Positions 34,542-44,386 are shown, numbered from the stretch's first letter. The stretch is DNA of 64,000 nucleotides from JAIOSM01 sp964593725 (GCA_964593725.1 CAZQJS010000011.1:1-64000), one strand, 5' to 3'. Numbers and translations: made by a program. Notes: generated by a model from the letters alone, not told the origin.

Positions 34542-36095
34542 CTAACTTAAGTTTTTTTTTGAAATTTTCCCTGAAGATGTTTTTAAAAGCTTTTTTACAA
34601 AAACTATCTCCTTTGGGATCATGAAATTTTCCAATTGGCGGCTGCAGGCTTTTTTTATATCTTTTTCATTAACAGCATATCCTCTCTCTCTTACCACAAA
34701 GGCTTTAACAATTTCACCAAGTAGATTGTCAAGGACTCCGATAACTGCCACCTCTTTCACACCTTTAATTCCATATATTACATTTTCAACTTCCATTGGA
34801 CTTACTTTTTCGCCCCTGGTCTTTATGATATCATCACTTCGCGCTTTAAAATAAAAATAACCATCTTTGTCCATGGTAAAGAGATCCTGGGTGCATAAAA
34901 CACGATCATTTGGTATTGAGCTCTTTTTCAGTACTTTTCTGCTCAAATCATCCTTTTTCCAATATCCCTGCATAATATGGGGACCGCGCACATGCAATAT
35001 ACCGGTCTTCCCGGGAGGAACCTTATCACCTTTCTCAGACAGCAGAAACATTTCAGTCCCGGGTATTGCCTTGCCAACGGATGCACTTTTCTCATCAATG
35101 AGTTCCGGCTCAAGATAACTTATTCTTTTACACTCTGTTATTCCATACATTTTAAATATCAAGGCATTTGGGAAAATCTTTTTTAAACCAGGTATTAAGT
35201 CAGGGACAAGGGCTGCTGCAGTGTTTGTGATCCGTTCAATTGACGGGAACGAAATCTCTTTTCTATCATTCATGGAGATTAATGTCCTGAACATTGTGGG
35301 CACACCCGGAAATACAGTTGCCTTGTTAAGTTTGATTGATTTGACAATAAGGGCTGGAAAAACAAATGATCGTTCAAGTATTAATGTAGCGCCCATTCTC
35401 ACTGACATGAGAAGCTGGTATAACCCGTAATCAAATGCCAGTGGAATTGCACACAGAATTCTCTGTTCTTCATCTAACCTTAAATATTCACATATGCTTT
35501 CACATGCAAATACCATTGCCTGGTGAGTCATCATAACACCTTTGGGATCGCCTGTTGTACCTGAAGTATAAATCAATGCAGCAAGATTTACAGGGATATT
35601 ATTAATTAAAGGCAATGTGTAATGTAAAATTTCAAAAATCGAATCATAATGAACAAAGTTTTTCAAACTGCCTGTTTTCCCATTTGCTTTACCAGAAAAT
35701 ATTACCTGGAGCGATGATAATATATCATCAATAACCGGAACTACCTGCTTTAAAAGGTGTCCATCGGTAATTAAGAATTTTGCACCACTGTCTTTGAGAA
35801 TGTATTTAAGTTTTTTGCTCTTTGTTTGTGGATTTATTATATGGAATACACCGCCTGAAATCAGAACAGCATAAATAGAGACACAGCATTGCCATGTATT
35901 ATCCATATAAATACCCACACGACCGCCTTTTTCAAGGCCGTTTGCATTTAAGTAGGATGCAAGTTTTAAAGCTTTTTGTGCAAATTGTCCATAGGTCAAT
36001 GTTTTATCTGCTGTTATCAGGGCAGTTTTTTCAGGACAACGGGCTGCCTGTAACAATAAAGGTTCATGTAATAGCCGTATTGTAAAAATTTTCAT
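34542..36095 (-). CDS. AMP-forming acyl-CoA/acyl-ACP ligase (exosortase A-associated type)
   Basis: A 517-residue ANL-superfamily adenylating enzyme. The phosphate loop YTSGTTGDPKGVMMTH, the motif YGITECKRISYLEP and the late motif SPMEVEN preceded by KTRGEK are clear, and the C-terminal catalytic Lys lies in SSGKISK. It activates a carboxylic acid as an acyl-adenylate and would load the adjacent acyl carrier protein. Such ligases are a standard member of exosortase A loci. The natural acid is unknown. Confidence 0.9.
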   Translation of the reverse strand: MKIFTIRLLHEPLLLQAARCPEKTALITADKTLTYGQFAQKALKLASYLNANGLEKGGRVGIYMDNTWQCCVSIYAVLISGGVFHIINPQTKSKKLKYILKDSGAKFLITDGHLLKQVVPVIDDILSSLQVIFSGKANGKTGSLKNFVHYDSIFEILHYTLPLINNIPVNLAALIYTSGTTGDPKGVMMTHQAMVFACESICEYLRLDEEQRILCAIPLAFDYGLYQLLMSVRMGATLILERSFVFPALIVKSIKLNKATVFPGVPTMFRTLISMNDRKEISFPSIERITNTAAALVPDLIPGLKKIFPNALIFKMYGITECKRISYLEPELIDEKSASVGKAIPGTEMFLLSEKGDKVPPGKTGILHVRGPHIMQGYWKKDDLSRKVLKKSSIPNDRVLCTQDLFTMDKDGYFYFKARSDDIIKTRGEKVSPMEVENVIYGIKGVKEVAVIGVLDNLLGEIVKAFVVRERGYAVNEKDIKKACSRQLENFMIPKEIVFVKKLLKTSSGKISKKNLS

Positions 36096-36160
36096 GATTC
36101 AGGTTCTCAATTCACATTTTTCTGTAATCTTTACAGGTATTGATAAATTAATTATCCCTT

Positions 36161-36412
36161 TTATACTGAAACTCCTTTTTTTTTAAGAAAGGATAAAAGG
36201 TTATTCACGGAATCAAGATTCTCCGGGATCATCTCTTCATCTTCAATTGTAATTGAAAATTTTTCTTCAAGAAAAGTAATGAGTTCCAATATCCCGGTGG
36301 AATCTATAATGCCTTCATCAAGGAATGATATATCATCTGAAAGCCCTTCATCGTCACCAAACATGAAATTTTCAACAATAAAATCAATAATTGTATCTTT
36401 AAACTTAGTCAT
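36161..36412 (-). CDS. acyl carrier protein
   Basis: An 83-residue acidic protein with the carrier-protein helix pattern. The phosphopantetheine attachment site is Ser38 in IIDSTGILEL, where the usual DSL is DST. The rest (LEEKFSITIEDEEM, then LDSVNNLLSFL) matches ACP helices two to four. It lies between the NadE-like ligase and the acyl-CoA ligase genes and is probably a dedicated carrier for an acyl or aminoacyl group added to the polysaccharide. GGAG is eight bases before the ATG. Confidence 0.88.
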   Translation of the reverse strand: MTKFKDTIIDFIVENFMFGDDEGLSDDISFLDEGIIDSTGILELITFLEEKFSITIEDEEMIPENLDSVNNLLSFLKKKGVSV

Positions 36413-36440
36413 ACCTTCTACTCCATTTATTAATTGTTAA

Positions 36441-37427
36441 CTATTTTTTTATTTCAACGACATCTTTAATGAGCTGTGGCTCCAGATGTTGATAACCTGT
36501 AGCTCTGCGCTTATTATCGATGTCATTGTATACAAATTGAACCTGATCCTGAGTAAGAGATACAAAAGGTGCGATATCCTCCGGCAGGTACCCATGGTTT
36601 TTTCCATAAAGGCAGATATCCATTTTTTTATAGGGTAAAGCAAAATAGAATTCATCCTGGCTCTGGGGTAATGAATAGGTATCAGTGGTCGGAGGTCTGC
36701 TGCTTATTTCCATGGGTATTTTCAAGTACTTTGCAAGCTCATATACCTGGGTTTTATACAGATGCGCAATGGGCTTTATATCAGCTGCTCCGTCGCCTTG
36801 TTTCACAAAAAACCCCTGGTCATATTCAAGGCGGTTAGGTGTCCCTGCAACTGCAAAGTTTAATCTGTCAGCATGGTAATACTCAAGAACTTTACGAACA
36901 CGCTGCTTAAAATTTGTAGATGCGACTATCTCCAGGTATGCCTTGAGAGGCAGGATCTTTTTAATAAGCTTTTTATCAGGGCTTTCCGCCACCAGAGAAA
37001 ACATACTGAAACGTTTCTCTTCCATTATACCAGATATGACAATCTTGGATTTCCAGTCAGAACCATATTCCGGTATAATGGATTTTACAGCAGCATCATA
37101 TCTCTTATAAAAATTAAATCCTTCAAGAATGCATGAGATATCTTCATGCACTGTACTGATACCAAGATGATCTGCAATGAGAGTGCTTAGAAAAAGAGTG
37201 TCAGAAGCTGAATGACGTTCCGGCATTTCAAGCCCAAACACCCTTGAAGGACCAAGCGCTTTAACTGCAAGTGCTGCTGTAACACTGCTGTCAATGCCGC
37301 CGGAAAGACCAAGCACAAGGCCCCTGCGCTTTAATTTATATCTCATTATTTTTTTTATGGCATTAACAATCAGACAGGTTTCCTGTTCTGCATCAATTTT
37401 TAATAAATCAATTGTAAATTTTTTCAT
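36441..37427 (-). CDS. NAD synthetase-like ATP-pyrophosphatase amidoligase
   Basis: A 328-residue N-type ATP-pyrophosphatase without a glutaminase domain, resembling ammonia-dependent NAD synthase. The PP-loop is LSGGIDSSVTAALAVKAL. The GDGAADIKPIAHLYKTQVYEL segment typical of NadE is present, but the preceding nucleotide-site motif reads GTPNRLEYDQGFF instead of the usual NKSE type. In an operon with an asparagine-synthase-type amidotransferase and an ACP, it could amidate a sugar acid or another carboxylate rather than make NAD; a second real nadE elsewhere in the genome would support that. It ends 28 bases before the ACP gene. Confidence 0.78.
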   Translation of the reverse strand: MKKFTIDLLKIDAEQETCLIVNAIKKIMRYKLKRRGLVLGLSGGIDSSVTAALAVKALGPSRVFGLEMPERHSASDTLFLSTLIADHLGISTVHEDISCILEGFNFYKRYDAAVKSIIPEYGSDWKSKIVISGIMEEKRFSMFSLVAESPDKKLIKKILPLKAYLEIVASTNFKQRVRKVLEYYHADRLNFAVAGTPNRLEYDQGFFVKQGDGAADIKPIAHLYKTQVYELAKYLKIPMEISSRPPTTDTYSLPQSQDEFYFALPYKKMDICLYGKNHGYLPEDIAPFVSLTQDQVQFVYNDIDNKRRATGYQHLEPQLIKDVVEIKK

Positions 37428-37431
37428 AATA

Positions 37432-39417
37432 TCAATCCTTTTGTATTACTTTGTCAGGTTCTTTTATTCCCACATGGATATTATTAAAGTTTTCTATAAA
37501 TTTCTCATGGATTAATTGAGTTGAAAATATTCCAACAATAGCCATATTTTCAGATTCGCTGGCCAATGTTTTTTTATTTGCAATGCATTTTTTAAATAGA
37601 TTTGCAACTTTTTTCTGATTAAAAATCCCTGTATCTTTTAAACTTTGTTTTGTAACAAACTTATCAATCGCACCATTGTTAATTCTGTGGGAAAAAGCCT
37701 GACTTATTGGCGCCCTGTAAGGCTGTTTAGGACGGTTCCATATAATTTCAGGAAGGTCGTCCTTAAAAGCCATCTTTAATATATATTTCTCATTAAGCCC
37801 ATTGATTTTCCAGAATGGTGGCAGCTTTGCTGCAAAATCAATTATTCTATGATCTAAAAAAGGCAGACGTAATTCAACGGAATTTGCCATTGCCACCCTG
37901 TCCCCCTGGGAAGACAAAAGATAATTGGACATGAAAATACTCATCTCAAGCCACTGGGTCCGGGAAAAAAGATCGCGCTTATCAAACCCCTCTGGCATTT
38001 CTTTTAAAATTTCTTCTAAAGGGTCACTGTCTTTAATCTCTTTTAGTATGTCTTTGTTGAAAAAAATTTTACATCGTCTGGAATTGTTCCAACGTTTTCT
38101 ATGGGACATTAACGGATCCAGCAGGTCATCTCTGGTAACTGAAAAAAATTTCTGTAAAAATGCTTTGCCCCTGGATGAATTTTTAAAAATGTATGGATAT
38201 AACTTTTCAAGCAGCAAAGGGCGGTATTTAGAATCTGGATGACGTGCCCAGAACGCTCTGATCTTTGCTTCCTTATAGATATTATACCCTCCAAACACCT
38301 CATCTGCGCCTTCACCTGTCAGAACAACTTTAAACTCATTTTTCCTTACGAGCCTTGAAAGCATATAAAGTGGTACAGGGCTTGTCCGCAATATAGGTTT
38401 TTCACAATGCCATATAACATCGGCAAAAGAATTTTTCACATCAGAATTTGTTATTAAGGTCTGGCAATGATCAGTTGCAAGGAATTCAGTCATATGTTTC
38501 TGATAAACGCTTTCGTCAAAGGTTTTTTCTTCAAACCCAAGAGAGAAAGTTTTCAGTCTGTTATTGAATTTTCTGGCAATAATTGAGGTGATAATCGATG
38601 AATCAAGCCCCCCTGAAAGGTATGCACCCACTGGAACATCTGCACGCAGCCTCAATTGAACTGCATCCTGCACAAGCCTTTTTAATTCCCAGGCCGCTTC
38701 TTCCTGTGTACCTGTCCACATGCCGGAATCTGAATAGTATGGAAGAGTCCAGTATGGTATCTGACTATCATGCCCCTTTCCACCTTTGATGATCATATAA
38801 TGCCCGGGGCAAAGCTCATTTATACCTTTGAAAATTGTACGCCGGCCAAGGGTGGTCCAGCATGTAAAAACCTGATTCAGGGATATGTGGTCAATCTTTC
38901 TTGAAACATCACAATCCATAAATAAAGCTTTGATCTCAGATGCAAACAGAAATTTACTACCCTCAGTTGTATAATACAAAGGGCAGATTCCAACACGATC
39001 CCTTGCAAGGAAAAGTTCTTTTTCCTTTGGATTCCAGATGGCAAATGCAAATTGGCCGTTTAACATTGAAAGTGCCTTTGGACCTGTTTCTTCATATAGA
39101 TGTAAAACAACCTCAGTATCTGTTTCAGTTTTGAATTCATGGCCTTTTTTTTCAAGAAATTCCTTAAGTTCAATATAATTAAAAACCTCTCCATTATAGA
39201 CTATCCAGAGCGTACCATCTCTGTTTGAAATCGGCTGGATTCCTCTTTCAAGGCCGATTATGCCAAGGCGTGAATGCCCAAGATGGATATCAGGATCACG
39301 ATATACTCCGCTTTGTTCAGGTCCTCTGTGATTTAGGATTGCAATCATTTTCAGACAGATATCATTTGGGATCTTTTTGTGATCAAACAGATTTAGAATT
39401 CCTGCAATGCCGCACAT
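37432..39417 (-). CDS. asparagine-synthase-type amidotransferase (exosortase A amidotransferase 1)
   Basis: A 661-residue glutamine-dependent amidotransferase. The N-terminal class II glutaminase starts MCGIAGIL with nucleophile Cys2 and contains RGPEQSGVY and YNGEVFNYIELKE. The synthetase half has the ATP PP-loop GAYLSGGLDSSIIT and the GEGADEVFGGY motif. Proteins of this type are regular members of exosortase A loci and are thought to transfer ammonia to a polysaccharide precursor. It is four bases upstream of the NadE-like gene, giving two ATP-PPase ligases in tandem. Confidence 0.92.
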   Translation of the reverse strand: MCGIAGILNLFDHKKIPNDICLKMIAILNHRGPEQSGVYRDPDIHLGHSRLGIIGLERGIQPISNRDGTLWIVYNGEVFNYIELKEFLEKKGHEFKTETDTEVVLHLYEETGPKALSMLNGQFAFAIWNPKEKELFLARDRVGICPLYYTTEGSKFLFASEIKALFMDCDVSRKIDHISLNQVFTCWTTLGRRTIFKGINELCPGHYMIIKGGKGHDSQIPYWTLPYYSDSGMWTGTQEEAAWELKRLVQDAVQLRLRADVPVGAYLSGGLDSSIITSIIARKFNNRLKTFSLGFEEKTFDESVYQKHMTEFLATDHCQTLITNSDVKNSFADVIWHCEKPILRTSPVPLYMLSRLVRKNEFKVVLTGEGADEVFGGYNIYKEAKIRAFWARHPDSKYRPLLLEKLYPYIFKNSSRGKAFLQKFFSVTRDDLLDPLMSHRKRWNNSRRCKIFFNKDILKEIKDSDPLEEILKEMPEGFDKRDLFSRTQWLEMSIFMSNYLLSSQGDRVAMANSVELRLPFLDHRIIDFAAKLPPFWKINGLNEKYILKMAFKDDLPEIIWNRPKQPYRAPISQAFSHRINNGAIDKFVTKQSLKDTGIFNQKKVANLFKKCIANKKTLASESENMAIVGIFSTQLIHEKFIENFNNIHVGIKEPDKVIQKD

Positions 39418-39459
39418 AATATCTCACTTAAAAATTCAGCCTGCTGTTTCAAGCAAGCC

Positions 39460-40098
39460 CTATAAATATTCCATGATGTATGGGTATAGATCTGTTATGA
39501 ATTCAGATAAAACTTGACTTGAATACTCATCACTCACCATTGGAGTTGACACTCTTATTAAAACACCGCTTTTTGATCTGCCGATTAATTTTGTCCCTGC
39601 AAGTTTAAATCTCAGTTTGAAATAACTATTGTCGAGAAAATCACCACATTTATAAAAATAGTAAATTAACAGCCTTGAACCGTTATTCTTCAGTAAAAGT
39701 GCGTTCACCTTAAATTTCAGATCTTTTTTTTTATTTGTTAAAACAATGGTCCTGACTCTCTTTTTTATGGCAATACCTTTACCTGCAAGGCATGCCTCCG
39801 GGGTATGAAAATCAACTTTAGTTTCAGGGTAGTAAATCAAAGAGAGAAATACCCGTCTCTCTCCTGATCTGTATATTCTGTGTACAATTGCCCTTGTTTC
39901 CAGAATATTATAAATTTTTTCTTTAAGGATGATATCATAACCCTGCCACTTATTAATTATTTTTGGAATTTTTTTTACCGCGTCTGTTCCTTTATTCTGC
40001 TTATAAAAAGGGTTATAGCCTAATATATTAACAAACACTGAAGTGACAAATACCATTATAATGAGTAAAAAATACCTATGTTGTATTTGCGCCATCAT
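39460..40098 (-). CDS. epsI: EpsI-type exosortase-associated protein
   Basis: A 212-residue protein with one N-terminal membrane helix (about residues 9-27) and a periplasmic domain carrying the EpsI signature: INKWQGYDIIL (W-x-G), an RIYRSGERRVFLSLIYY strand pair, and FHTPEACLAGKGIAI, where His and Cys of H-x-P-x-x-C are conserved. EpsI domains are either separate, as here, or fused to exosortases. Their role is unclear but they always accompany exosortase. The gene starts about ten bases after the exosortase stop codon. Confidence 0.9.
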   Translation of the reverse strand: MMAQIQHRYFLLIIMVFVTSVFVNILGYNPFYKQNKGTDAVKKIPKIINKWQGYDIILKEKIYNILETRAIVHRIYRSGERRVFLSLIYYPETKVDFHTPEACLAGKGIAIKKRVRTIVLTNKKKDLKFKVNALLLKNNGSRLLIYYFYKCGDFLDNSYFKLRFKLAGTKLIGRSKSGVLIRVSTPMVSDEYSSQVLSEFITDLYPYIMEYL

Positions 40099-40108
40099 TT
40101 AATTAGAT

Positions 40109-40936
40109 TTAAGTCTCTAAAAATTTCCCTGTTATAAATAATAGAATCATACCTATCACAAAAACAAATATACCGCTCAACATATGAATTAAAGTGCCTG
40201 GAGATGCTGAATCTATTCCAAACCAGGTTGATATAAGAATTAATATTGAAACCCGGATAAAGTTTGAAAAAACAGCTATTGGTATGGCACAGAGAAACAG
40301 AAAGAATTTTCTTATTATTGTGCTGTTTACCATGTGGGCCAGAATCGCTCCCAGAGCAAGAAAACTTATTAAAGACCTGAGCCCGCTGCAAGGACTTCCT
40401 ATAACTAAAATTCCGGATGGTATGGTAATATAAAACCCCTCTCTAAAGACTGGTATACCAAACATACTGACTATTCCGGCTGCCACTTCGGCAACAATAA
40501 GTTTTAAAGGAAAAGAGAGTGTTTGCAATAGTGCAAGTGGTAATGGAATCATGAAGACTAAGAACACCAGAGGAAAGGCTATCATCTTTATCCTTTTCCA
40601 TCCAAACAGAAAAAGATATGCTCCCATGACAAGGAAGACAATTGAAAAACCGGAAATAGAATAGATATAAACTATAGTTCCAAGAAGATGAAGTAATAGT
40701 GATAATATAAAAATCAATAAACCCCAAACTGATGATTCAGGCTCTATCTGTGCCAGCTCTCTTCTCTTTTGCCATATCAGATATCCGGCTATAAGCGGTA
40801 TTAGAAAACCATGGGAATAATATGAATTACAGGAGGCACATCTTGTATACCACCACACAATTGTCCCATGGTAACATGCAGTGCAGGATATAAGAAATAA
40901 AGGTAATAGGTAAAAATGAATATTTGCTTTTTTCAT
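40109..40936 (-). CDS. xrtA: exosortase A (PEP-CTERM transpeptidase-like)
   Basis: A 275-residue integral membrane protein with about eight helices. It is the enzyme that recognises PEP-CTERM tails at the inner membrane. The catalytic Cys is Cys183 in GSPCSGLRSL, the conserved Arg is Arg228 in SNFIRVSIL, and the His is His251 in TLIHMLSG, so the full Cys-Arg-His set is present. The REGFYITIPSG segment just before the Cys is also typical. The frame extends upstream to 40990, but the ATG at 40936 overlaps the stop of the glycosyltransferase gene as ATGA and gives the normal N terminus. EpsI follows directly. Confidence 0.93.
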   Translation of the reverse strand: MKKANIHFYLLPLFLISCTACYHGTIVWWYTRCASCNSYYSHGFLIPLIAGYLIWQKRRELAQIEPESSVWGLLIFILSLLLHLLGTIVYIYSISGFSIVFLVMGAYLFLFGWKRIKMIAFPLVFLVFMIPLPLALLQTLSFPLKLIVAEVAAGIVSMFGIPVFREGFYITIPSGILVIGSPCSGLRSLISFLALGAILAHMVNSTIIRKFFLFLCAIPIAVFSNFIRVSILILISTWFGIDSASPGTLIHMLSGIFVFVIGMILLFITGKFLET

Positions 40937-42081
40937 CGTTTGGAAGGTTCCCAGAATGTCCTTTTCTCGCCTTTGAGCAGCTTGAACCATGCAATTAGAA
41001 TTGAAAGATTAACAATGGAAAAATAATAAGGTATTGTTAATATTTTTACCTTTAAAAATTTATCTTTGCTTGCTGCATAATGATGCAGGACAGCAGTACC
41101 ATAAAAAAGCAACTGCACTATAAAAGTAAAAAAATAAAAAACAGAACTTAAGACAAGACTTAAATTGGAAATAAAATTAATTATTAAAAAAAACGGCACC
41201 ATCCAGCGGCACAGTTTATGACTGAAAATCTGCCAGGAGAACATACCATACCTGAAAGGATTCAAAACATAAAAACTTCTTGAAAAAACTAAAAGGCCCC
41301 TTAAAACCGTTCTTACTTTCCTTGCAAACTCTTTTTTCTCATTGGTAATATTTTTATAATACCCTATACTTTCAGGGTCTGATATCCCGATCAGTCCTTT
41401 TTTAATTGAATTTAACAGAGTATTAAAATCACTTTGCAGATCATCTGCCCATTCGCTGCATACATCACTCCTGGCAGCAAAAAAAGACCCGCTGAGCCCT
41501 ACCAGGGTATTCACCCGTGACTCAAGCTGTCTTAAAAACATTTCATATCTTACATATGCACCTTCTCCGCTGATATGACCATCTGATTCAATAAATCTGT
41601 CCTCGCTGCTCACACAGCCGATTCCAGGGTCACTAAAATTTTTTACAATCTTTAATATGCCGTCTTTTTCAAGGATTGTAGACACATCGGAAAATACAAG
41701 TATATCATTTTTTGACTTTGATACTGCCAATCCCTGTGCACCTTCCTTTCCCATTCTGGTCTGTACCCTGATCAATTTCACACCCTGATTCTCAAATGAT
41801 TTCACAATATCATCTGTATTGTCACAGGAACAATCAGAAGCTACAATAATTTCAAGTTTATCCTCTGGATAGTTAAGGTTAAGGGTTGCTTCAATTTTTT
41901 TTTTGATATTTTTCTCTTCGTTATATGCTGTTATAATAAAACTTACAGAGGGTATTTCAGTTGACATTTTTCTCTCCTTTTTATCTGCTCCTTTAAACTG
42001 AGCAAAAATAAAAAGAATAAAAGGATAGCCAAAATAAGTATAGATAATTAAAAGCAATGATAACCAGAATAATTTCTCCAT
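40933..42081 (-). CDS. GT2 family glycosyltransferase, membrane-associated
   Basis: A 382-residue GT-A glycosyltransferase. An N-terminal membrane helix (about residues 4-24) precedes the nucleotide-sugar domain: SFIITAYNEEKNIKKKI, then IIVASDCSCDNTDDIV, and a DVS metal site in ILVFSDVSTILEKDG. A QLESR segment replaces the usual QxxRW. Two or three C-terminal membrane helices follow (about residues 288-345 and 355-370). It resembles processive or polyprenyl-acceptor GT2 enzymes. The ATG overlaps the upstream stop (TAATG) and the gene is coupled to the exosortase gene by ATGA. Confidence 0.88.
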   Translation of the reverse strand: MEKLFWLSLLLIIYTYFGYPFILFIFAQFKGADKKERKMSTEIPSVSFIITAYNEEKNIKKKIEATLNLNYPEDKLEIIVASDCSCDNTDDIVKSFENQGVKLIRVQTRMGKEGAQGLAVSKSKNDILVFSDVSTILEKDGILKIVKNFSDPGIGCVSSEDRFIESDGHISGEGAYVRYEMFLRQLESRVNTLVGLSGSFFAARSDVCSEWADDLQSDFNTLLNSIKKGLIGISDPESIGYYKNITNEKKEFARKVRTVLRGLLVFSRSFYVLNPFRYGMFSWQIFSHKLCRWMVPFFLIINFISNLSLVLSSVFYFFTFIVQLLFYGTAVLHHYAASKDKFLKVKILTIPYYFSIVNLSILIAWFKLLKGEKRTFWEPSKR

Positions 42082-43304
42082 TAATCACCCTTTAAAACAC
42101 AATTTAGTATTGTTTTTATATCTTTTTGTGTCACATATTCATGGGTCGGGAGTGTTACAAGAAGATCTGCAATGCTTTCTGCAACAGGAAATATTTTATT
42201 ATCCATAATCATGCAATGGGATATACAATTAATGGAATCCGGATAACCAGGCATTATTCCAAGCCCAAGTCTTTTGCTTTTCTGCAAAGCCATAAACCTT
42301 TCCCGGCTGTTTTTAAAAATAACAGGGAAACGGATCAGACCTCTTCCCTCGTTATTTTCAGTGCCATTGAGAGGTACATGGTGATTTGTAGAGGTTTTGA
42401 ACCTTTTCATATACTGTCTAAATATTTCATCTCTTTTTTTTTTAAATTTTTCTAATCTGTTTTGCCATCCAAATGCGAGCCCTGATTGATAGGATGACAT
42501 GGAATTTATTTTAAAGTCAGTTGCAAAAACAGTTTTTCCAAGCCCGAAAAATGGTACCAGCTTTGGCAGCCAGAACATATACGGGTTCGTGAATATTAAT
42601 AGAACAAAAGAATATATAATAAGCTTAAAGGTGTTATAAATGCTGTACTTTGATATCTTTTCCATCTGCCGGGTTAATATATCTGCGATATCTTTTCTAC
42701 TGGTTATGACAATCCCTCCTTCCACTGCTGAATAGGCTTTCCCCCTTCCAAGGCTGAAAAACCCTATATCGCCGCAGGTTCCTGCCATTTTTCCATTGAT
42801 GAATCTTACCCCCATTGCCTGGGCAGCATCCTCAATAATAAATATATTCCTTTTATCAATATAAGTTCTAAGTTTTAAAATATCTGCCTGGAAGCCAAAA
42901 AGATGGGTTGGAATAACTGCAAGGATTTTTGACGATTGTTTCCTGTCAGTAATAATTGATTTTAACTCACAAGAATCAAAATCAAGTGAATCATGCTCCA
43001 TATCGCACAACCTTACTTTCAAACCTGCACGTATTATTGCAGAAGGCACTGAATAGCATGTGAATGCAGGGATCAATACCTCGGTCTTATGGGGTGACAG
43101 CTCATGAAGAGTTTCTAATATCAATGTCAATGCTGCCTTGCCTGAAGATGTAAGGTAACAATACTTTGTATTAAAATAAGAGTTAAGCTGGGACTGAAAA
43201 ACTTTCAATCCCTTGTCACCTTGTATAATACCTTTGAACCCGTTTATAATATTCAGGAAGGTTAACGGCGCAGCAGATGGTGGAAGAGTTCGTCCAATAC
43301 GCAT
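42081..43304 (-). CDS. DegT/DnrJ/EryC1-family PLP aminotransferase
   Basis: A 407-residue sugar aminotransferase of the DegT family. The start of the fold (IGRTLPPSAAPLTF), the PLP-phosphate site TSSGKAALTLIL, the aromatic/acidic EDAAQAMGV and the lysine region SLGRGKAYSAVEGG are visible; Lys in GRGK is the expected Schiff-base residue. It would convert a keto-sugar nucleotide into an amino sugar. The frame continues to 43379, but that would overlap the FemAB-like gene by 70 bases and adds residues before the conserved fold, so ATG 43304 is preferred. Neither start has a good ribosome-binding site. Confidence 0.82.
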   Translation of the reverse strand: MRIGRTLPPSAAPLTFLNIINGFKGIIQGDKGLKVFQSQLNSYFNTKYCYLTSSGKAALTLILETLHELSPHKTEVLIPAFTCYSVPSAIIRAGLKVRLCDMEHDSLDFDSCELKSIITDRKQSSKILAVIPTHLFGFQADILKLRTYIDKRNIFIIEDAAQAMGVRFINGKMAGTCGDIGFFSLGRGKAYSAVEGGIVITSRKDIADILTRQMEKISKYSIYNTFKLIIYSFVLLIFTNPYMFWLPKLVPFFGLGKTVFATDFKINSMSSYQSGLAFGWQNRLEKFKKKRDEIFRQYMKRFKTSTNHHVPLNGTENNEGRGLIRFPVIFKNSRERFMALQKSKRLGLGIMPGYPDSINCISHCMIMDNKIFPVAESIADLLVTLPTHEYVTQKDIKTILNCVLKGD

Positions 43305-43309
43305 ATCAA

Positions 43310-44386
43310 TTATAAAGCTATATGTTTTCTGATCATTGGGCCAAAAACTGCAGTAAGAAACAGAGGCAGTTTCTGCCATATTTTGACTGCAGTAAAAAAT
43401 TTTGACCTGTCAGTTGTGATGGAATGTGCTTGTTTATATTTTCCAAGGGATAAAAAATACCAGTTCAAAGGAACAGGAACCGCCCCCCATTGTTTTTTAA
43501 ATCTGAATGTTCCCTCACCAGGAGTTGAACGGCCAAAATCAAAATACTCAAAGCCATTGTCACATGAATATTCCAGCATTGTCCAATATAAAAGCATATT
43601 TGCACTTAAATGATTGAATCTCCTCAAAGCTGAAGACCATGGGTTCATCATTATATTTTTATATGCACAAATCACGCTTGCAGCAACTGCTGTATTTCCT
43701 TTTTTAACAATAACTATCCTTGACATGGGTTCAAAGGTTTTCAGTACATTGTTTATCAATTCTTTTGAATGAACAGGCGATCCAAGGTCCCTCATATTTA
43801 CAAGAAAAACATCATAAAACTGATCTGTCAGTTCTATTCCTCCGATAATAGCGTGCAGGCCATGTTTAACAGGTTTTTTTATCTGACTTCTAAGTTTAGA
43901 TTTAAAGGATTTCATAAGCGTTTTCGAAGAATCAGGAAGTGTGATAACCATTCTTACTTTATCACAATGTTTTTTCCAGGCAAAACAATTAATCAGGTTT
44001 AAACAGTCATTGTTTAATGTTTTATTTAAATGCCGCAGCTCAATTAAATCCGCCTTTAAAACTCTGCCTATCTTTACAGCCTCTTTTATAAGCTTTATTT
44101 CAATTTCCGAATCATCTGCAAAAACACCTCCCATATCAAAATATGGGATTGAGACAAGGCTGTTTCCAAATATAAAATGATTTAAGTGAACCAGAGGAAG
44201 AATACCAACAATTTTATTACAACTTTCTTTGTATGCTGTAAGATAATATGTTTTATGCCTGTAGGTTTTTTCTATAACCTTTTTCCAGCCGGACAAGAGA
44301 TATAGATTCCCTCTCTTCCCTGAAAGTAGATAATTATCCCATTTATCTTCATCGCATTTTTTCAAAATTTTAATTTTTACTTCCAT
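43310..44386 (-). CDS. FemAB-like protein, exosortase A-associated
   Basis: A 358-residue two-lobed GNAT-related protein of the FemAB group found in PEP-CTERM loci. Recognisable parts are WDNYLLSGKRGNLYLLSGWK at the start, SIPYFDMGGVFAD in the first lobe, and ANMLLYWTMLEYSCDNGFEY with FDFGRSTPGEGTFRFKKQWG in the second. Known FemAB proteins use aminoacyl-tRNA to add amino acids to peptidoglycan precursors; in exosortase loci the substrate is unknown. It overlaps the deacetylase gene by 17 bases. Confidence 0.88.
   Translation of the reverse strand: MEVKIKILKKCDEDKWDNYLLSGKRGNLYLLSGWKKVIEKTYRHKTYYLTAYKESCNKIVGILPLVHLNHFIFGNSLVSIPYFDMGGVFADDSEIEIKLIKEAVKIGRVLKADLIELRHLNKTLNNDCLNLINCFAWKKHCDKVRMVITLPDSSKTLMKSFKSKLRSQIKKPVKHGLHAIIGGIELTDQFYDVFLVNMRDLGSPVHSKELINNVLKTFEPMSRIVIVKKGNTAVAASVICAYKNIMMNPWSSALRRFNHLSANMLLYWTMLEYSCDNGFEYFDFGRSTPGEGTFRFKKQWGAVPVPLNWYFLSLGKYKQAHSITTDRSKFFTAVKIWQKLPLFLTAVFGPMIRKHIAL

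Noticed and set aside
40937..40990. longer exosortase N terminus starting at 40990
   Set aside because: Would overlap the glycosyltransferase gene by 58 bases; ATG 40936 forms an ATGA overlap and gives a normal exosortase start.
43305..43379. longer DegT aminotransferase start at 43379
   Set aside because: Would overlap the FemAB-like gene by 70 bases and adds residues before the conserved start of the fold.
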